Shown here: positions 8,731 to 18,463 of the stretch, piece by piece | How positions within the stretch are numbered: position 1 is the first letter of the stretch | How the letters are laid out: every line of letters starts with the position of its first letter | NCBI RefSeq assembly: GCF_020009625.1 | Contig: NZ_JAIHLP010000002.1 | Location: 620,001-684,000 of the forward strand | Origin: Leifsonia poae | GTDB lineage: Bacteria; Actinomycetota; Actinomycetes; Actinomycetales; Microbacteriaceae | Direction: 5' to 3' | Length of the DNA stretch: 64,000 bases | Notes under the pieces: model-generated | What the model was told of the DNA's origin: nothing | Databases searched by the model: none | What the model saw: the letters and a program-made list of their open reading frames with translations, nothing else | Made by a program: the position numbers and the translations under genes

Positions 8731-10071
8731 CTACAGCCCGCGCACGATCCGACGCAGCTTGGCGAGGCGCGCGGAGACCTCGCGTTCGTTACCGTGCTCC
8801 GTCGGCTCGTAGTACGTGGTGTCACGCAATTCATCGGGCAGGTACTGCTGCTGCAGTACGCCGAGCGCATCGTCGTGGGGATACTTGTAGCCTTTGCCGT
8901 GTCCGAGGCGTTTCGCACCGGCGTAGTGGGCGTCGCGCAGATGCTTCGGCACGCGGCCGATGCGGCCGGCCCGCACATCGGCGATCGCCGCGTCGAGCGC
9001 CATGTACGCCGCGTTCGACTTGGGAGCGGTGGCCAGGTGGACCACGGCCTGAGCCAACGGGATTCGCCCCTCCGGCATCCCGATCAGCTGCACCGCGTCG
9101 GCTGCCGCCACCGCGACGACGAGCGCCTGCGGATCGGCCAGGCCGATGTCTTCCGAAGCGAGGATGATGATGCGGCGGGCGATGAAACGCGGGTCTTCCC
9201 CCGCCTCGATCATCCGCGCGAGGTAGTGCAGCGAGGCGTCGACATCCGACCCCCGCACCGACTTGATGAACGCGCTGATCACGTCGTAGTGCTCATCGCC
9301 GTTGCGGTCGTAGCGCAGCAGTGCGCGGTCGACCGCCTGGGCGACCAGCTCGGCCGTGATGACCGGCTTCTTCTTCGAGGTGGCCGGGGTCGACGACGCG
9401 GCGCTCACCGAGGCGGCCTCGAGCGCGGTGAGCGCGCGTCGCGCATCCCCCGACGCGAGGCGCACGATCACAGCCCGTGCTTCGGGGGCGAGCGTGTAGA
9501 GATCGGCGAGACCCCGATCGTCCGCCACCGCTCGGTCGATGACCGTGCCGAGGTCGTCGTCGCTGAGCGTCTCGAGCGTGAGCAGCAGGGAGCGGGACAG
9601 CAGCGGCGAGATCACTGAGAACGACGGGTTCTCCGTCGTCGCCGCCACGAGGATGACCCAGCCGTTCTCGACACCGGGAAGCAGTGCATCCTGTTGGGCC
9701 TTGGTGAACCGGTGGATCTCGTCGAGGAACAGCACCGTGGAGACACCGTAGAGGTCGCGCGTCGACAATGCCTCGTCCATGACCTGACGCACATCTTTGA
9801 CGCCCGCCGTGACGGCGGAGAGCTCGACGAACCGACGACCGGAGGAATGGGCGATTGCCTGCGCGAGCGTGGTCTTGCCCGTTCCGGGCGGACCCCAGAG
9901 GATCACCGAGACCGAACCGGTCTCGCCGCTCTGGTCGGTAGCCAGGCTGACCAACGGGGAACCGGGCCGCAACAAATGCTTCTGCCCTGCGACTTCGTCG
10001 AGCGACTTCGGCCGCATCCGGACCGCCAGAGGGGTGGCCCCGGTGCGGAGTCCGGGTTGCGCGTCGACCAT
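8731..10071 (-). CDS. rarA: RarA/MgsA-type replication-associated recombination ATPase
   Basis: AAA+ ATPase of the RarA/MgsA/WRNIP1 family that acts at stalled replication forks. The 446-aa protein shows Walker [10 protein letters not shown] at residues 60-68, Walker [11 protein letters not shown] near 113-122, sensor-1 AATTENPSF, an arginine-finger region PLLSRSLLL, and the C-terminal MgsA oligomerisation region ([35 protein letters not shown]... [14 protein letters not shown]). It is monocistronic and divergent from the cyclophilin gene, with 155 bases between the two starts. Confidence 0.95.
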   Translation of the reverse strand: MVDAQPGLRTGATPLAVRMRPKSLDEVAGQKHLLRPGSPLVSLATDQSGETGSVSVILWGPPGTGKTTLAQAIAHSSGRRFVELSAVTAGVKDVRQVMDEALSTRDLYGVSTVLFLDEIHRFTKAQQDALLPGVENGWVILVAATTENPSFSVISPLLSRSLLLTLETLSDDDLGTVIDRAVADDRGLADLYTLAPEARAVIVRLASGDARRALTALEAASVSAASSTPATSKKKPVITAELVAQAVDRALLRYDRNGDEHYDVISAFIKSVRGSDVDASLHYLARMIEAGEDPRFIARRIIILASEDIGLADPQALVVAVAAADAVQLIGMPEGRIPLAQAVVHLATAPKSNAAYMALDAAIADVRAGRIGRVPKHLRDAHYAGAKRLGHGKGYKYPHDDALGVLQQQYLPDELRDTTYYEPTEHGNEREVSARLAKLRRIVRGL

Positions 10072-10226
10072 GCCTCCAGGCTAGTTGCTCCCGCCGACAC
10101 CGAAATCTGGGAGCGGCGACTTTGTCGCGCACAGTCGGTTCGAATAGGGTTCATCCTGATCCCGCGGGCGGTGGCGCGCCGGATCGCACAACTCTTTGCA
10201 CGACGGCGCGCCCTCGGAGGACTCAC

Positions 10227-11003
10227 GTGGCAACAAACAAGCAGAACGACCGCGAAGCCCGGCAGGCCCGCGAACGGCTGCGTGCATACCAGGCGCGCCA
10301 GACCGTGCACGAGACGAAGGTCAAGCGCCGCGTGCGCGACAACTGGATCGCGGCCGTAGCCCTGCTCGTCGTGCTCGTGCTCGCCGTCGGCACCCAGCTG
10401 CTCTACTTCACCAAACCGAACAAGCCGAGCGCCTCCGCCTCGCCGTCGGCATCCGCCCAGACATACACGCTCCCGGCCAAGACACTCGCCGGCGACCGCA
10501 CCTGGACAGGGACGCTGACCATCAACGGCATCCCGCTCGGTGTCTCGCTCGACGGCGCGAAGGCCCCGCAAGCGGTCTCGTCCACCATCGCGCTCACGCA
10601 GAAGGGCTTCTACAACGGGCTCAGCTGCCACCGCCTGACCACCTCGACCAAGCCCGTCTTCGCCGTGCTCCAATGCGGCGACCCGAAGGGCGACGGCTCC
10701 GGCGGACCTGGATACTCCTACGGGCCCATCGAGAACGCGCCGAAGGACAATGTGTACCCGGCCGGCACCATCGCGATGGCCCGCCAGGGCAACAATGCCA
10801 GCAGCCAGGGCAGCCAGTTCTTCGTCGTGTACAAGACCACCACGATCCCGGCCGACACGGCAGGCGGCTACACGGTGATCGGCACGGTGACGAGCGGGCT
10901 CGACACGCTCATCACCGACGTAGCCGACAAGGGAGTCGAAGGCGGAGGGACCGACGGCAAACCGGCGGTCACCACGAAGATCGACAGCTTCACCCTCCAG
11001 TAG
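10227..11003 (+). CDS. Membrane-anchored cyclophilin-type peptidyl-prolyl isomerase
   Basis: Cis-trans isomerase for X-Pro bonds acting outside the membrane. From the GTG at 10227 (GGAGG at 10216-10220, 6-base spacer) the 258-aa product has a basic cytoplasmic start, one membrane helix at about 40-61, a Ser/Ala linker, then the cyclophilin domain with FYNGLSCHRLT, LQCGDPKGDGSGGPGYSYG, IAMARQGNNASSQGSQFFVVY and TVIGTV. The frame extends upstream to 10122 but without a ribosome-binding site. In the cyclophilin core the usual FHRV is CHRLT, a common actinobacterial variant. Confidence 0.9.
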   Translation: MATNKQNDREARQARERLRAYQARQTVHETKVKRRVRDNWIAAVALLVVLVLAVGTQLLYFTKPNKPSASASPSASAQTYTLPAKTLAGDRTWTGTLTINGIPLGVSLDGAKAPQAVSSTIALTQKGFYNGLSCHRLTTSTKPVFAVLQCGDPKGDGSGGPGYSYGPIENAPKDNVYPAGTIAMARQGNNASSQGSQFFVVYKTTTIPADTAGGYTVIGTVTSGLDTLITDVADKGVEGGGTDGKPAVTTKIDSFTLQ

Positions 11004-11011
11004 CCGGTGAG

Positions 11012-11038
11012 ACTCGCGCGGCTGCACGCCGCGCGAGT
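11012..11038 (+). terminator. I-shaped terminator hairpin after the cyclophilin gene
   Basis: ACTCGCGCGGC (11012-11022) and GCCGCGCGAGT (11028-11038) form a perfect 11-bp stem with loop TGCAC, 8 bases past the stop codon. There is no T-tract; such strong GC stems without tails are common at 3' ends in actinobacteria. Confidence 0.65.
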
Positions 11039-11106
11039 GTGCAATAGGCTAATTCGCAACTGTGGGCGGTCATCCGCTCGGAACGCATGTCAGCAAGGTG
11101 AGGCTC

Positions 11107-12336
11107 TTGGCTACTACTGATCAGCAACCGTGGGGTCGTGTCGATGAGACCGGCACCGTCTTCGTCCGCGAAGGCGATAGCGAGAGGGCCGTCGGCCAGT
11201 ATCCAGACGGTTCTCCCGAAGAGGCGCTCGCCTATTTCGAACGCAAGTACACCGACCTGGCCGGACAGGTCGGTCTGCTGGAGCAGCGCGCCCGCCGTGC
11301 CGCACCCGCCGCCGATGTCGCGAAAGCGGTCGCCTCGCTGCGCGAGAACCTCACCGGCGCCAACGCTGTCGGTGACCTCGCCGCCCTCGCGGCACGACTC
11401 GACAAGCTCGGCGGCGCCGTCGAAGAGCTCACCGAGCAGCAGAGCGCCGAGGCGAAGGCCCTCGTCGAACAGGCCGTCGCCGAACGCACCGCCATCGTCG
11501 TCGAAGCCGAAGCCCTCGCCGCCGAAGACCCCGCACGCACGCAGTGGAAGCAGACGACATCCACGCTGGACGCTCTCTTCGCGCGGTGGCAGACCCACCA
11601 GCACGAGGGTCCGCGCATCCCCAAGAACGAGGCGAACGAGCTGTGGAAGCGATTCCGCGCGGCCCGGTCGACCATCGAGCACAACCGCAAAGCGTTCTTC
11701 GCCGACCTCGACAGCCAGCACCGCGATGTGCGCTCGCGCAAGACGGCGCTGATCGAGCAGGCGGAGTCGCTCATCCCCCGCGGCGCCGACGGTGTTCCCG
11801 AATACCGTCAGCTCCTCGACCAGTGGAAACTGGCCGGTCGCGCGGGCAAGCGCAACGACGATGCGCTCTGGGCCCGGTTCAAGGCCGCCGGCGATGCGAT
11901 CTACGGCGCCAAGGCCGAGATCGATGCGCAGGAGAACGAGGAGTACAGCGCCAATCTGGAGCTGAAGGTCGCCCTGCTCGACGAGGCCGAGCCGCTGCTC
12001 AAGGCCACCGACCGAGAGTCGGCCAGAACGGCGCTGCTCTCCATCCAGCGCCGCTGGGACGAGATCGGCCGCGTTCCGCGAGACCAGGTGCGCGTCATCG
12101 AAGATCGACTGCGCAAAGTCGAGACCGCCGTCCGCAAGTTGGACGAGGAGCACTGGGAGCGCAACAACCCCGAGAAGAAGGCCCGCACCGAGGGTCTGGC
12201 CAGCCAGCTCACCGCCGCGATCGCCAAGCTCGAGCAGGAGCTCGAAGAGGCCGAGGCCGGCGGGGACAAGCGCAAGATCAAGGAAGCGCAGGAGGCTCTC
12301 GCCGCCCGCAAGGTCTGGCTCGACGCCCTCGGCTGA
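11107..12336 (+). CDS. DUF349 coiled-coil protein
   Basis: A roughly 409-aa, highly charged helical protein made of repeated DUF349 segments (for example TLDALFARWQTHQHEGPRI and LWKRFRAARSTIEHNRKAFFADLDSQ, then LLDQWKLAGRAGKRNDDALWARFKAAGDAIYGAK, then SIQRRWDEIGRVPRDQVRVIEDRLRKVE) and ending with a long coiled coil. The TTG at 11107 is preferred because AAGGTGAGG lies just upstream and family members begin (M)ATxDQQPWGRVDETG; a GTG at 11062 in the same frame has no ribosome-binding site. Function is not established in actinobacteria; no catalytic residues are visible. Confidence 0.85.
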   Translation: MATTDQQPWGRVDETGTVFVREGDSERAVGQYPDGSPEEALAYFERKYTDLAGQVGLLEQRARRAAPAADVAKAVASLRENLTGANAVGDLAALAARLDKLGGAVEELTEQQSAEAKALVEQAVAERTAIVVEAEALAAEDPARTQWKQTTSTLDALFARWQTHQHEGPRIPKNEANELWKRFRAARSTIEHNRKAFFADLDSQHRDVRSRKTALIEQAESLIPRGADGVPEYRQLLDQWKLAGRAGKRNDDALWARFKAAGDAIYGAKAEIDAQENEEYSANLELKVALLDEAEPLLKATDRESARTALLSIQRRWDEIGRVPRDQVRVIEDRLRKVETAVRKLDEEHWERNNPEKKARTEGLASQLTAAIAKLEQELEEAEAGGDKRKIKEAQEALAARKVWLDALG

Positions 12337-12428
12337 CCCCGCATCACGCGGCTTCTGCACAGCGCAGGGTTCTCCACATCTCGCCCTCGCACCGGTGACA
12401 CCGGTCGACGGCGCGGGATGCTGGGGGC

Positions 12429-13001
12429 ATGGCTTCACTCCTCCCTCGCCTCCTCACCACCGAGACTCTTCCCGCGGCTGAGCTGTGCGCCCTGCGCCTC
12501 GACGGAGCCCTTTACCGCGTCGCTGACGCCTTCGCGACCCTCGACACCCCCGACGACGCGGAGCTCCGCGCGGCGGCCTTCCTGCTGAGCGCGCCGCGCT
12601 CCGCCGTGGCCGACCGCGGAACCGCATCATGGATTCACGGCACCCGGCCGGAGCCGCCGCTCCCCCTTCAGGTGTGCGTCACGGCGCCCCGCCGAGGGTC
12701 GACAGCCGTCGCGCTACGGCTCGACATCCGTCAGACGGCACTGTCGGCTGGCGACACCGTCCGCCTCAGCGGCGCGCGTGTGACCGCGCCGGCACGCACC
12801 GCGATCGACCTGCTGCGAACCGAACCCCACTTCACCGACTCGCTCAGCTCCGAGATCCGGGCGCTTCTCGACCGTGCCGGGGTCGGGCCCGAGAGCTGCA
12901 GGAGGAAGATCCTGCGGCACGCCCGCACCCCGGGAACCGTGCGAGCGATCGAACGGCTCGAGGCGCTGGGTCAGCCGGCACTGACGCGGTACACGTCGTA
13001 G
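12429..13001 (+). CDS. Uncharacterised 190-aa protein
   Basis: Starts MASLLPRLLTTETLPAAELCALRLDGALYRVADAFATLDTPDDAELRAAAF. The layout, a short N-terminal helical region, a segment resembling SAVADRGTASWIHGTR and a later RTAIDLLR motif (VTAPARTAIDLLRTEPHFTDSL), recalls the AbiEi-like antitoxin/transcriptional regulator proteins common in actinobacteria, but no cognate toxin is next to it and I would not assign that function. Its last 31 bases overlap the 3' end of relA on the opposite strand. Codon pattern and start position (close to the DUF349 gene, same strand) support a real gene. Confidence 0.7.
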   Translation: MASLLPRLLTTETLPAAELCALRLDGALYRVADAFATLDTPDDAELRAAAFLLSAPRSAVADRGTASWIHGTRPEPPLPLQVCVTAPRRGSTAVALRLDIRQTALSAGDTVRLSGARVTAPARTAIDLLRTEPHFTDSLSSEIRALLDRAGVGPESCRRKILRHARTPGTVRAIERLEALGQPALTRYTS

Positions 13002-15223
13002 ACCGCATCGATGCGACGCACGGCGTTCAGCACACGATCGAGATGCGTGGTGTCCCCCATTTCGAAGACGAAACGGCTGAGGGCGAGCCGATCACTGGAA
13101 GTCGTCACTGTCGCCGACAGGATGTTCACGTGGTACTCCGAGAGGACCCGCGTCACATCGGAGAGCAATCCGGAACGGTCGAGCGCCTCCACCTGGATCT
13201 GCACCAGGAAGACGCTCTTCGAGCTCGGCGCCCACTCCACCTCGATCATGCGATCCGGTTCTTGCAAGAGCGATTGCACATTGCGGCAATCCGCCTGGTG
13301 CACCGACACTCCCGCACCGCGCGTCACGAAGCCGACGATCGGGTCGCCGGGAACCGGGGTACAGCATTTCGCCAATTTGACGAGGATGTCCGGTGCGCCC
13401 CGCACGAGAACACCCGAGTCGCTGTTGCGGAGCTGGCGGGAGCGGCCCTTGACCGGGATCTCCATCTCGACGGCTTCGCCCTCGGCGGCCGACTGCACCG
13501 AGGCGACGACCTTCTCGATCACCGATTGGGTCGAGACGTGCCCTTCGCCGACCGCGGCGTAGAGCGCCGACACGTCTTCGTACTTGAGCACGGACGCCAC
13601 CTCGGAGAGCGCATCCTGCGACATGAGCTTCTGCAACGGCAGGTTCTGCTTGCGCATGGCCCGGGCGATCGCATCTTTGCCCTGCTCGATCGCCTCGTCG
13701 CGGCGTTCCTTGGTGAACCACTGCCGGATCTTATTGCGGGCGCGGGGGCTCTTGACGAAGTTGAGCCAGTCTTGGCTGGGGCCGGAATCGGGGTTCTTCG
13801 AGGTGAACACCTCGACGACATCGCCGGTGGTGAGGACGCTCTCGAGAGGGACGAGACGTCCATTCACCTTGGCGCCCATCGTGCGGTGCCCGACCTCGGT
13901 GTGCACGGCGTAGGCGAAGTCCACCGGGGTCGCGCCCGCCGGAAGACCGATCACGCGCCCCTTCGGGGTGAAGACGTAAACCTCTTTGGCGCCGATCTCG
14001 AAGCGGAGCGAGTCGAGGAACTCGCTCGGGTCGGCCGTCTCGGCCTGCCAATCGGAGATGTGGGCGAGCCACGCCAGGTCTGTGTCGACCAGCGCGGAAC
14101 CGCCCGAGCTCTTCCCGGTGGTCTGCTCCTTGTACTTCCAGTGCGCCGCCACGCCGAACTCGGCACGCTGGTGCATCTCCTCGGTGCGGATCTGAATCTC
14201 GACCGGGCGCCCTTCCGGGCCGATCACGGTCGTGTGCAACGACTGGTAGAGGTTGAACTTCGGCGTCGCGATGTAGTCCTTGAACCGACCCGGCATCGGC
14301 GTCCACCGTGCGTGAATGGAGCCGAGCACCGCGTAGCAGTCCCGCACCGAGTTCACCAGAACCCGAATGCCCACCAGGTCGTAGATCTCGTCGAACTCAC
14401 GCCCGCGCACGACCATCTTCTGGTAGATCGAGTAATACTGTTTCGGCCGTCCGACGACTTTGCCGCGGATCTTCGCGCCCTTGAGGTCGTCGTTGATCGC
14501 ATCGATCACCTGTTGCACGAGGCGCTCGCGCTCCGGGGTGCGCTGACGCACCAGGCTCTCGATCTCGGCATACAGCTTGGGGTACAGCACCGCGAACGAC
14601 AGGTCTTCGAGCTCCCATTTGATCGCCTGGATCCCCAGGCGATGCGCCAGCGGCGCGTAGATTTCCAGTGTCTCGGTGGCTTTGCGGGTGGCGGAGGCCG
14701 CCGGAACGAATCCCCAGGTGCGGGCATTGTGAAGCCGGTCGGCCAGCTTGATGATGAGAACTCGGATGTCTTTCGACATCGCCACGATCATCTTGCGCAC
14801 CGTCTCGGCCTGGGCGCTGTCGCCGTATTTGACCTTGTCGAGCTTGGTCACACCGTCGACGAGCATGGCGATCTCGTCGCCGAACGCATCCCTCAGCTCA
14901 TCGAGCTTGTAGTCGGTGTCTTCGACGGTGTCGTGCAGCAGTGCCGCCGCGATCGTCTTCGCCCCGATGCCGAGGTCGGCGAGGATCTGCGCGACAGCGA
15001 CCGGATGCGTGATGTACGGCTCACCCGACCGGCGCTTCTGCCCGGAATGGGCGCGCTCGGCGACCGTGTACGCCCGCTCGATGAGCGAGAGGTCGGCCTT
15101 GGGATGGTGCAGACGCACCGTGCGGATGAGCGTGTCGACGGCTCCTGCCGGCTGAGCACGCGAGAAGATGCGCGGCACGAGACGGCGCAGGGAAGCGGTC
15201 TGCGGTGTCGAAGTATCAACCAT
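12971..15223 (-). CDS. relA: Bifunctional (p)ppGpp synthetase/hydrolase RelA/SpoT (Rel)
   Basis: Makes and degrades the stringent-response alarmone (p)ppGpp. The 750-aa protein has, in order, the HD hydrolase domain (YITHPVAVAQILADLG, AALLHDTVEDTDY, VTKLDKV), the synthetase domain (GRPKQYYSIYQKMVVRGREFDEIYDLVGIRVLV, SLHTTVIGPEGRPVEIQIRTEEMH), TGS (VYVFTPKGRVIGLPAGATPVDFAYAVHTEVG), a Cys-containing zinc-finger region (LVKLAKCCTPVPGDPIVGFVTRGAGVSVH) and a C-terminal ACT domain. Both active sites look intact, as expected for the single long Rel of actinobacteria. ATG at 15223 is preceded by GGAGG. Confidence 0.97.
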   Translation of the reverse strand: MVDTSTPQTASLRRLVPRIFSRAQPAGAVDTLIRTVRLHHPKADLSLIERAYTVAERAHSGQKRRSGEPYITHPVAVAQILADLGIGAKTIAAALLHDTVEDTDYKLDELRDAFGDEIAMLVDGVTKLDKVKYGDSAQAETVRKMIVAMSKDIRVLIIKLADRLHNARTWGFVPAASATRKATETLEIYAPLAHRLGIQAIKWELEDLSFAVLYPKLYAEIESLVRQRTPERERLVQQVIDAINDDLKGAKIRGKVVGRPKQYYSIYQKMVVRGREFDEIYDLVGIRVLVNSVRDCYAVLGSIHARWTPMPGRFKDYIATPKFNLYQSLHTTVIGPEGRPVEIQIRTEEMHQRAEFGVAAHWKYKEQTTGKSSGGSALVDTDLAWLAHISDWQAETADPSEFLDSLRFEIGAKEVYVFTPKGRVIGLPAGATPVDFAYAVHTEVGHRTMGAKVNGRLVPLESVLTTGDVVEVFTSKNPDSGPSQDWLNFVKSPRARNKIRQWFTKERRDEAIEQGKDAIARAMRKQNLPLQKLMSQDALSEVASVLKYEDVSALYAAVGEGHVSTQSVIEKVVASVQSAAEGEAVEMEIPVKGRSRQLRNSDSGVLVRGAPDILVKLAKCCTPVPGDPIVGFVTRGAGVSVHQADCRNVQSLLQEPDRMIEVEWAPSSKSVFLVQIQVEALDRSGLLSDVTRVLSEYHVNILSATVTTSSDRLALSRFVFEMGDTTHLDRVLNAVRRIDAVYDVYRVSAG

Positions 15224-15292
15224 GTGCGCGCCTCCTGCCTCCCATTATCGCGGTCCTCGGGCCACGTTCCGACCGCGGGTCACAGCGGGCAC

Positions 15293-15646
15293 TCAGGAGA
15301 CCGTTCCGGCCGAGCCGTCGTCGCGCACGACCGGCGCCCCATCCGACTGCCAGGCGTCCATTCCGCCGGCGACGTTGGCAGCCGGGTAGTCGGCTCGTCT
15401 GAGGGCGTCGGTGGCGAACCGCGAACGCCCGCCGGTGTGGCAGATCACCAGGATCTGCTCGTCGTCGGGAAGCTCCTGCAGACGCGCCCCGAGTTCGGCC
15501 AGCGGGATGTGGTGGGCGCCGGGGGCATGCCCGGCCTGCCACTCGAAGCCCTCACGGACATCGAGCAGCCAGGCCGAGCCGGCCTCGACGAGTTCGCGGG
15601 CGCGCACGGCGCTCACCTCGTCTGCGTCGAGATAAGAACCGGGCAC
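15293..15646 (-). CDS. Rhodanese-like domain protein
   Basis: A 117-aa single rhodanese domain (sulfurtransferase fold). WLLDVREGFEWQAGHAPGAHHIPLAEL is the CH2A region and VICHTGGRSR carries the active-site cysteine loop followed by FATDALRRADYPAANVAGGMDAW. It lies between secF and relA, 9 bases after secF's 3' end coordinate, on the same strand. The physiological sulfur acceptor cannot be told from the sequence. Confidence 0.9.
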   Translation of the reverse strand: MPGSYLDADEVSAVRARELVEAGSAWLLDVREGFEWQAGHAPGAHHIPLAELGARLQELPDDEQILVICHTGGRSRFATDALRRADYPAANVAGGMDAWQSDGAPVVRDDGSAGTVS

Positions 15647-15655
15647 GTCACTCCC

Positions 15656-16672
15656 CTACTCTGCGGCGACCGCGGCGGCTTCGGGCTTGACGGCCTTAGG
15701 GCGGATCGCGAGAACCTTCGCGTCATGCTTCTTGACGGCGGCTTCGCCCTCCCGGAACTGGGAGTACATCGGAGCGGCCAGGAAGATCGTCGAGTACGTG
15801 CCGACGACGATGCCGATGAGCAGCGCAAGCGAGATGTCGCGCAGGGTGTCCGCGCCGAGCGCGAAGGCGCCGAGGAACAGGATCGAGGCGACCGGCAGCA
15901 CCGCGACGACGGCGGTGTTGATCGATCGCACCAGGGTCTGGTTCACGGCGAGGTTCACCGATTCGGCGAAGGTGCGCCGTGTGAGCTCGAACTCCTCCTT
16001 GGTGTTCTCCCGCACCTTGTCGAACACCACGACCGTGTCGTAGAGCGAGTAGCCGAGGATGGTCAGGAAGCCGATCATCGTGGCAGGCGAGACCTCGAAC
16101 CCGACGAGGGCGTAGATCCCCGCCGTGATGATGAGGTCGTGGAACAACGAGATGATCGCCGAGGCCGACATCTTCCAGGTTCGGAAGTACAACGCCATCG
16201 CGATGAATGCCAGCAGCAGGAAGACGACGAGACCCTGGATGGACTGCTGGGTCACATCCGCACCCCACGAGGGCCCGACGAAGGTCGAGGCGACCTCGGT
16301 GATCGGAACGTTGTACGCCTTCGCCAGCGCGTCCGCGACCTCTTTGGTCTGCTCTTCCGAGAGCTGGTCGGTCTGCACGCGCACCGAGTTGTTGTTGACC
16401 GTCGTGACGTGCGCGACGGCATTCGGAACCACGCTGGAGAGCGCATCCTGCGCCTTCGCCTGCGAAGTGTCGTCCACCTTGGTGATCTGGAACTGCGACC
16501 CACCGCGGAACTCGATGCTGAAGTTGAATCCGCCTTTGAGAACCGGGATGAGAATCGCGACGATGATCATGACCGCCGCGATGGCGTACCAGATCTTGCG
16601 CTTGCCGACGAAGTCGAAGGAGCGTGCGCCGGTGTAGAGGTCGTTACCGAACTGCGTGAGACGACTGGCCAT
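15656..16672 (-). CDS. secF: Protein translocase subunit SecF
   Basis: Inner-membrane partner of SecD that uses the proton gradient to pull secreted proteins outward after SecA-driven translocation. The 338-aa protein has six predicted membrane helices, the first at about 29-45, the periplasmic FSIEFRGGSQF motif and the family signature GYSLYDTVVVFDKVREN near the third and fourth helices. Its ATG shares one base with the secD stop (TGATG), so translation is coupled. Confidence 0.96.
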   Translation of the reverse strand: MASRLTQFGNDLYTGARSFDFVGKRKIWYAIAAVMIIVAILIPVLKGGFNFSIEFRGGSQFQITKVDDTSQAKAQDALSSVVPNAVAHVTTVNNNSVRVQTDQLSEEQTKEVADALAKAYNVPITEVASTFVGPSWGADVTQQSIQGLVVFLLLAFIAMALYFRTWKMSASAIISLFHDLIITAGIYALVGFEVSPATMIGFLTILGYSLYDTVVVFDKVRENTKEEFELTRRTFAESVNLAVNQTLVRSINTAVVAVLPVASILFLGAFALGADTLRDISLALLIGIVVGTYSTIFLAAPMYSQFREGEAAVKKHDAKVLAIRPKAVKPEAAAVAAE

Positions 16673-18399
16673 CAGGAGTCCTTCCCCCCGGTCTTGCTAT
16701 CAGAGGACGAAGAGACAGATGCCAATTCGGCGGCCTTGCGCTCGGCGATGGTCTGGCGGCGAGCCGCTTCCTTGCCGGCGCTGGCGGCCTTGCCGACGCT
16801 CACATCGACCGGCTTGCGGAATTGCGCCGCGCCCCGATAGACAGCGCCGAGGGCCTGCGGGTCGAGACCCGACCACGGGTTCCCGCTGTTGAAGAAGCGG
16901 GTCTTGGCCAGCAGCTGCAGGGTCGGGTGCGTGAACAGCATCACCACGAGAACGTCGATGACCGTCGTCAGACCGAGGGTGAACGCGAATCCGCGAACGT
17001 TGGCGGCAGCGAGGACATAGAGCACCACGGCGGCGAGGAGGTTGGTGGCCTTCGACGCGTAGATGGTTCGCTGCGCGCGCTTCCATCCCGCTTCGACGGC
17101 GGATTCGAGACCTCTCCCGTCGCGCAACTCGTCACGTATTCGCTCGAAGTACACGATGAAGGAGTCGGCCGTGAATCCGATCGCGACGATCAAACCCGCC
17201 ACACCTGCCAACGACAATCGGTAGTCGTAGTGCCACGAAAGCAACGAGATCGTCAGATAGGTGAGGGCCGCGGCGACCACGAGCGAGACGATCGTGACGA
17301 ACCCGAGAAGGCGATACTGGAAAAGGGTGTAGATCGCGACGAGGATCAGGCCGATCAAACCGGCGATCAGCCCGCTCAACAACTGGGTCGAGCCGAGCGT
17401 GGCCGAGATCGTGTCTTGGCTCTGCACCTTGAACGAGAATGGGAGCGCGCCGAACTTCAACTGGTCAGCGAGCGTCTGCGCCGAGGTCTGCGTAAAATTT
17501 CCCGTGATCTGGGGTCGACCGTCGGTGATGACGGCGTTCGTCGTCGGCGCCGAGATGACCTTGCCGTCGAGCACGATGGCGAACTGGTTCTGCGCACCGG
17601 TCAGACCGTTCAGGCGGGTTGTCACGGTGGCGAACGCCTTGGTGCCCTCGTCGTTGAAGACGATGTTCACGCCCCACTGACCCGTCACGCCGCTGGAGCT
17701 CTGCACCAGGCCGCTGCTCGCATCCTTGATGTCCTGACCCTTGACCTCGACGGGCCCGAGGATGTACTTCGCCGAGCCGTTGTCTTCACAGGTGATGAGG
17801 GGCTTGTCGGCCGGCGCGACGCTGTTGTTGTTCTTCGCCGCCTCGGACGAGCAGGAGTACGCGTCGAACTGCGCCTGCAGCTCCGGTGTCACCCAGGCGA
17901 GGTCGCTGCCATTCGTCGGCTTCGTCGACGGTGTGGACTGCAGGCCCGGTGCGGGAGTCGGCGCCGGCGTTGACTTGCCGTCGGCCCCGACCACCTCGTT
18001 CGTCGGCCCGCTCGCGGCGAGAACCGCGCGGAAGTCGAGCTTGGCACTGGCCTTGATGCGGTCGAGCGTCTGCTGGTCGGGCGTGCCGGGGATCGAGACG
18101 ACGATGTTCCTCGACCCCTCGGTCGAGATCTCCGACTCGGAGACGCCGGAAGCGTCGATGCGCTGGCGGATGATCGAGACGGCCTGGTCGAGCTGCTGCT
18201 GCTGAACGGTCTGACCGTTCTCGACTTGCGGCGCCAGGATGATCTGGGTGCCGCCCTGGAGGTCGAGCGCGAGCTTGGGCAGCCACGTCGCGTTGCTCCA
18301 GATGACGCCCGCCGTGAGCGTTCCGAGAAGCACGACGACGATAGCGCCGAGCCACGTCAGTGAACGCCAGGCTTTTTTGACCGGGGTCGACTTTGCCAC
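16672..18399 (-). CDS. secD: Protein translocase subunit SecD
   Basis: Six-helix membrane protein with a large extracytoplasmic domain, working with SecF and YajC. The 575-aa sequence has an N-terminal helix (about 13-35), the P1 motif LALDLQGGTQIIL, NVFNDEGTKAF-like P1/P4 region, and the C-terminal helices with VAIGFTADSFIVYFERIRDELRDG. A Pro/Thr-rich insertion (STPAPTPAPGLQSTPSTKPTNG, split by the P1 head) is typical of actinobacteria. Start is GTG at 18399. Confidence 0.96.
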   Translation of the reverse strand: MAKSTPVKKAWRSLTWLGAIVVVLLGTLTAGVIWSNATWLPKLALDLQGGTQIILAPQVENGQTVQQQQLDQAVSIIRQRIDASGVSESEISTEGSRNIVVSIPGTPDQQTLDRIKASAKLDFRAVLAASGPTNEVVGADGKSTPAPTPAPGLQSTPSTKPTNGSDLAWVTPELQAQFDAYSCSSEAAKNNNSVAPADKPLITCEDNGSAKYILGPVEVKGQDIKDASSGLVQSSSGVTGQWGVNIVFNDEGTKAFATVTTRLNGLTGAQNQFAIVLDGKVISAPTTNAVITDGRPQITGNFTQTSAQTLADQLKFGALPFSFKVQSQDTISATLGSTQLLSGLIAGLIGLILVAIYTLFQYRLLGFVTIVSLVVAAALTYLTISLLSWHYDYRLSLAGVAGLIVAIGFTADSFIVYFERIRDELRDGRGLESAVEAGWKRAQRTIYASKATNLLAAVVLYVLAAANVRGFAFTLGLTTVIDVLVVMLFTHPTLQLLAKTRFFNSGNPWSGLDPQALGAVYRGAAQFRKPVDVSVGKAASAGKEAARRQTIAERKAAELASVSSSSDSKTGGKDS

Positions 18400-18423
18400 C
18401 TAGGTACTCAGCTTTCTACGAGC

Positions 18424-18450
18424 GTGCCCACGTCGCATCGACGTGGGCAC
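18424..18450 (-). other. Perfect 12-bp hairpin between yajC and secD
   Basis: GTGCCCACGTCG (18424-18435) and CGACGTGGGCAC (18439-18450) pair completely around a CAT loop in the 64-base yajC-secD gap. No T-run follows on the minus strand. It may lower readthrough, stabilise the yajC mRNA or be a processing site. Confidence 0.6.
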
Positions 18451-18463
18451 ACAGGGGAATGGG

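Noticed and set aside
12629..16840. 1403-codon open frame on the + strand
   Set aside because: It is antisense to relA, the rhodanese gene and secF, all of which have clear motifs. Long open antisense frames are expected at this GC content, and the translation is Arg/His-rich without any domain.
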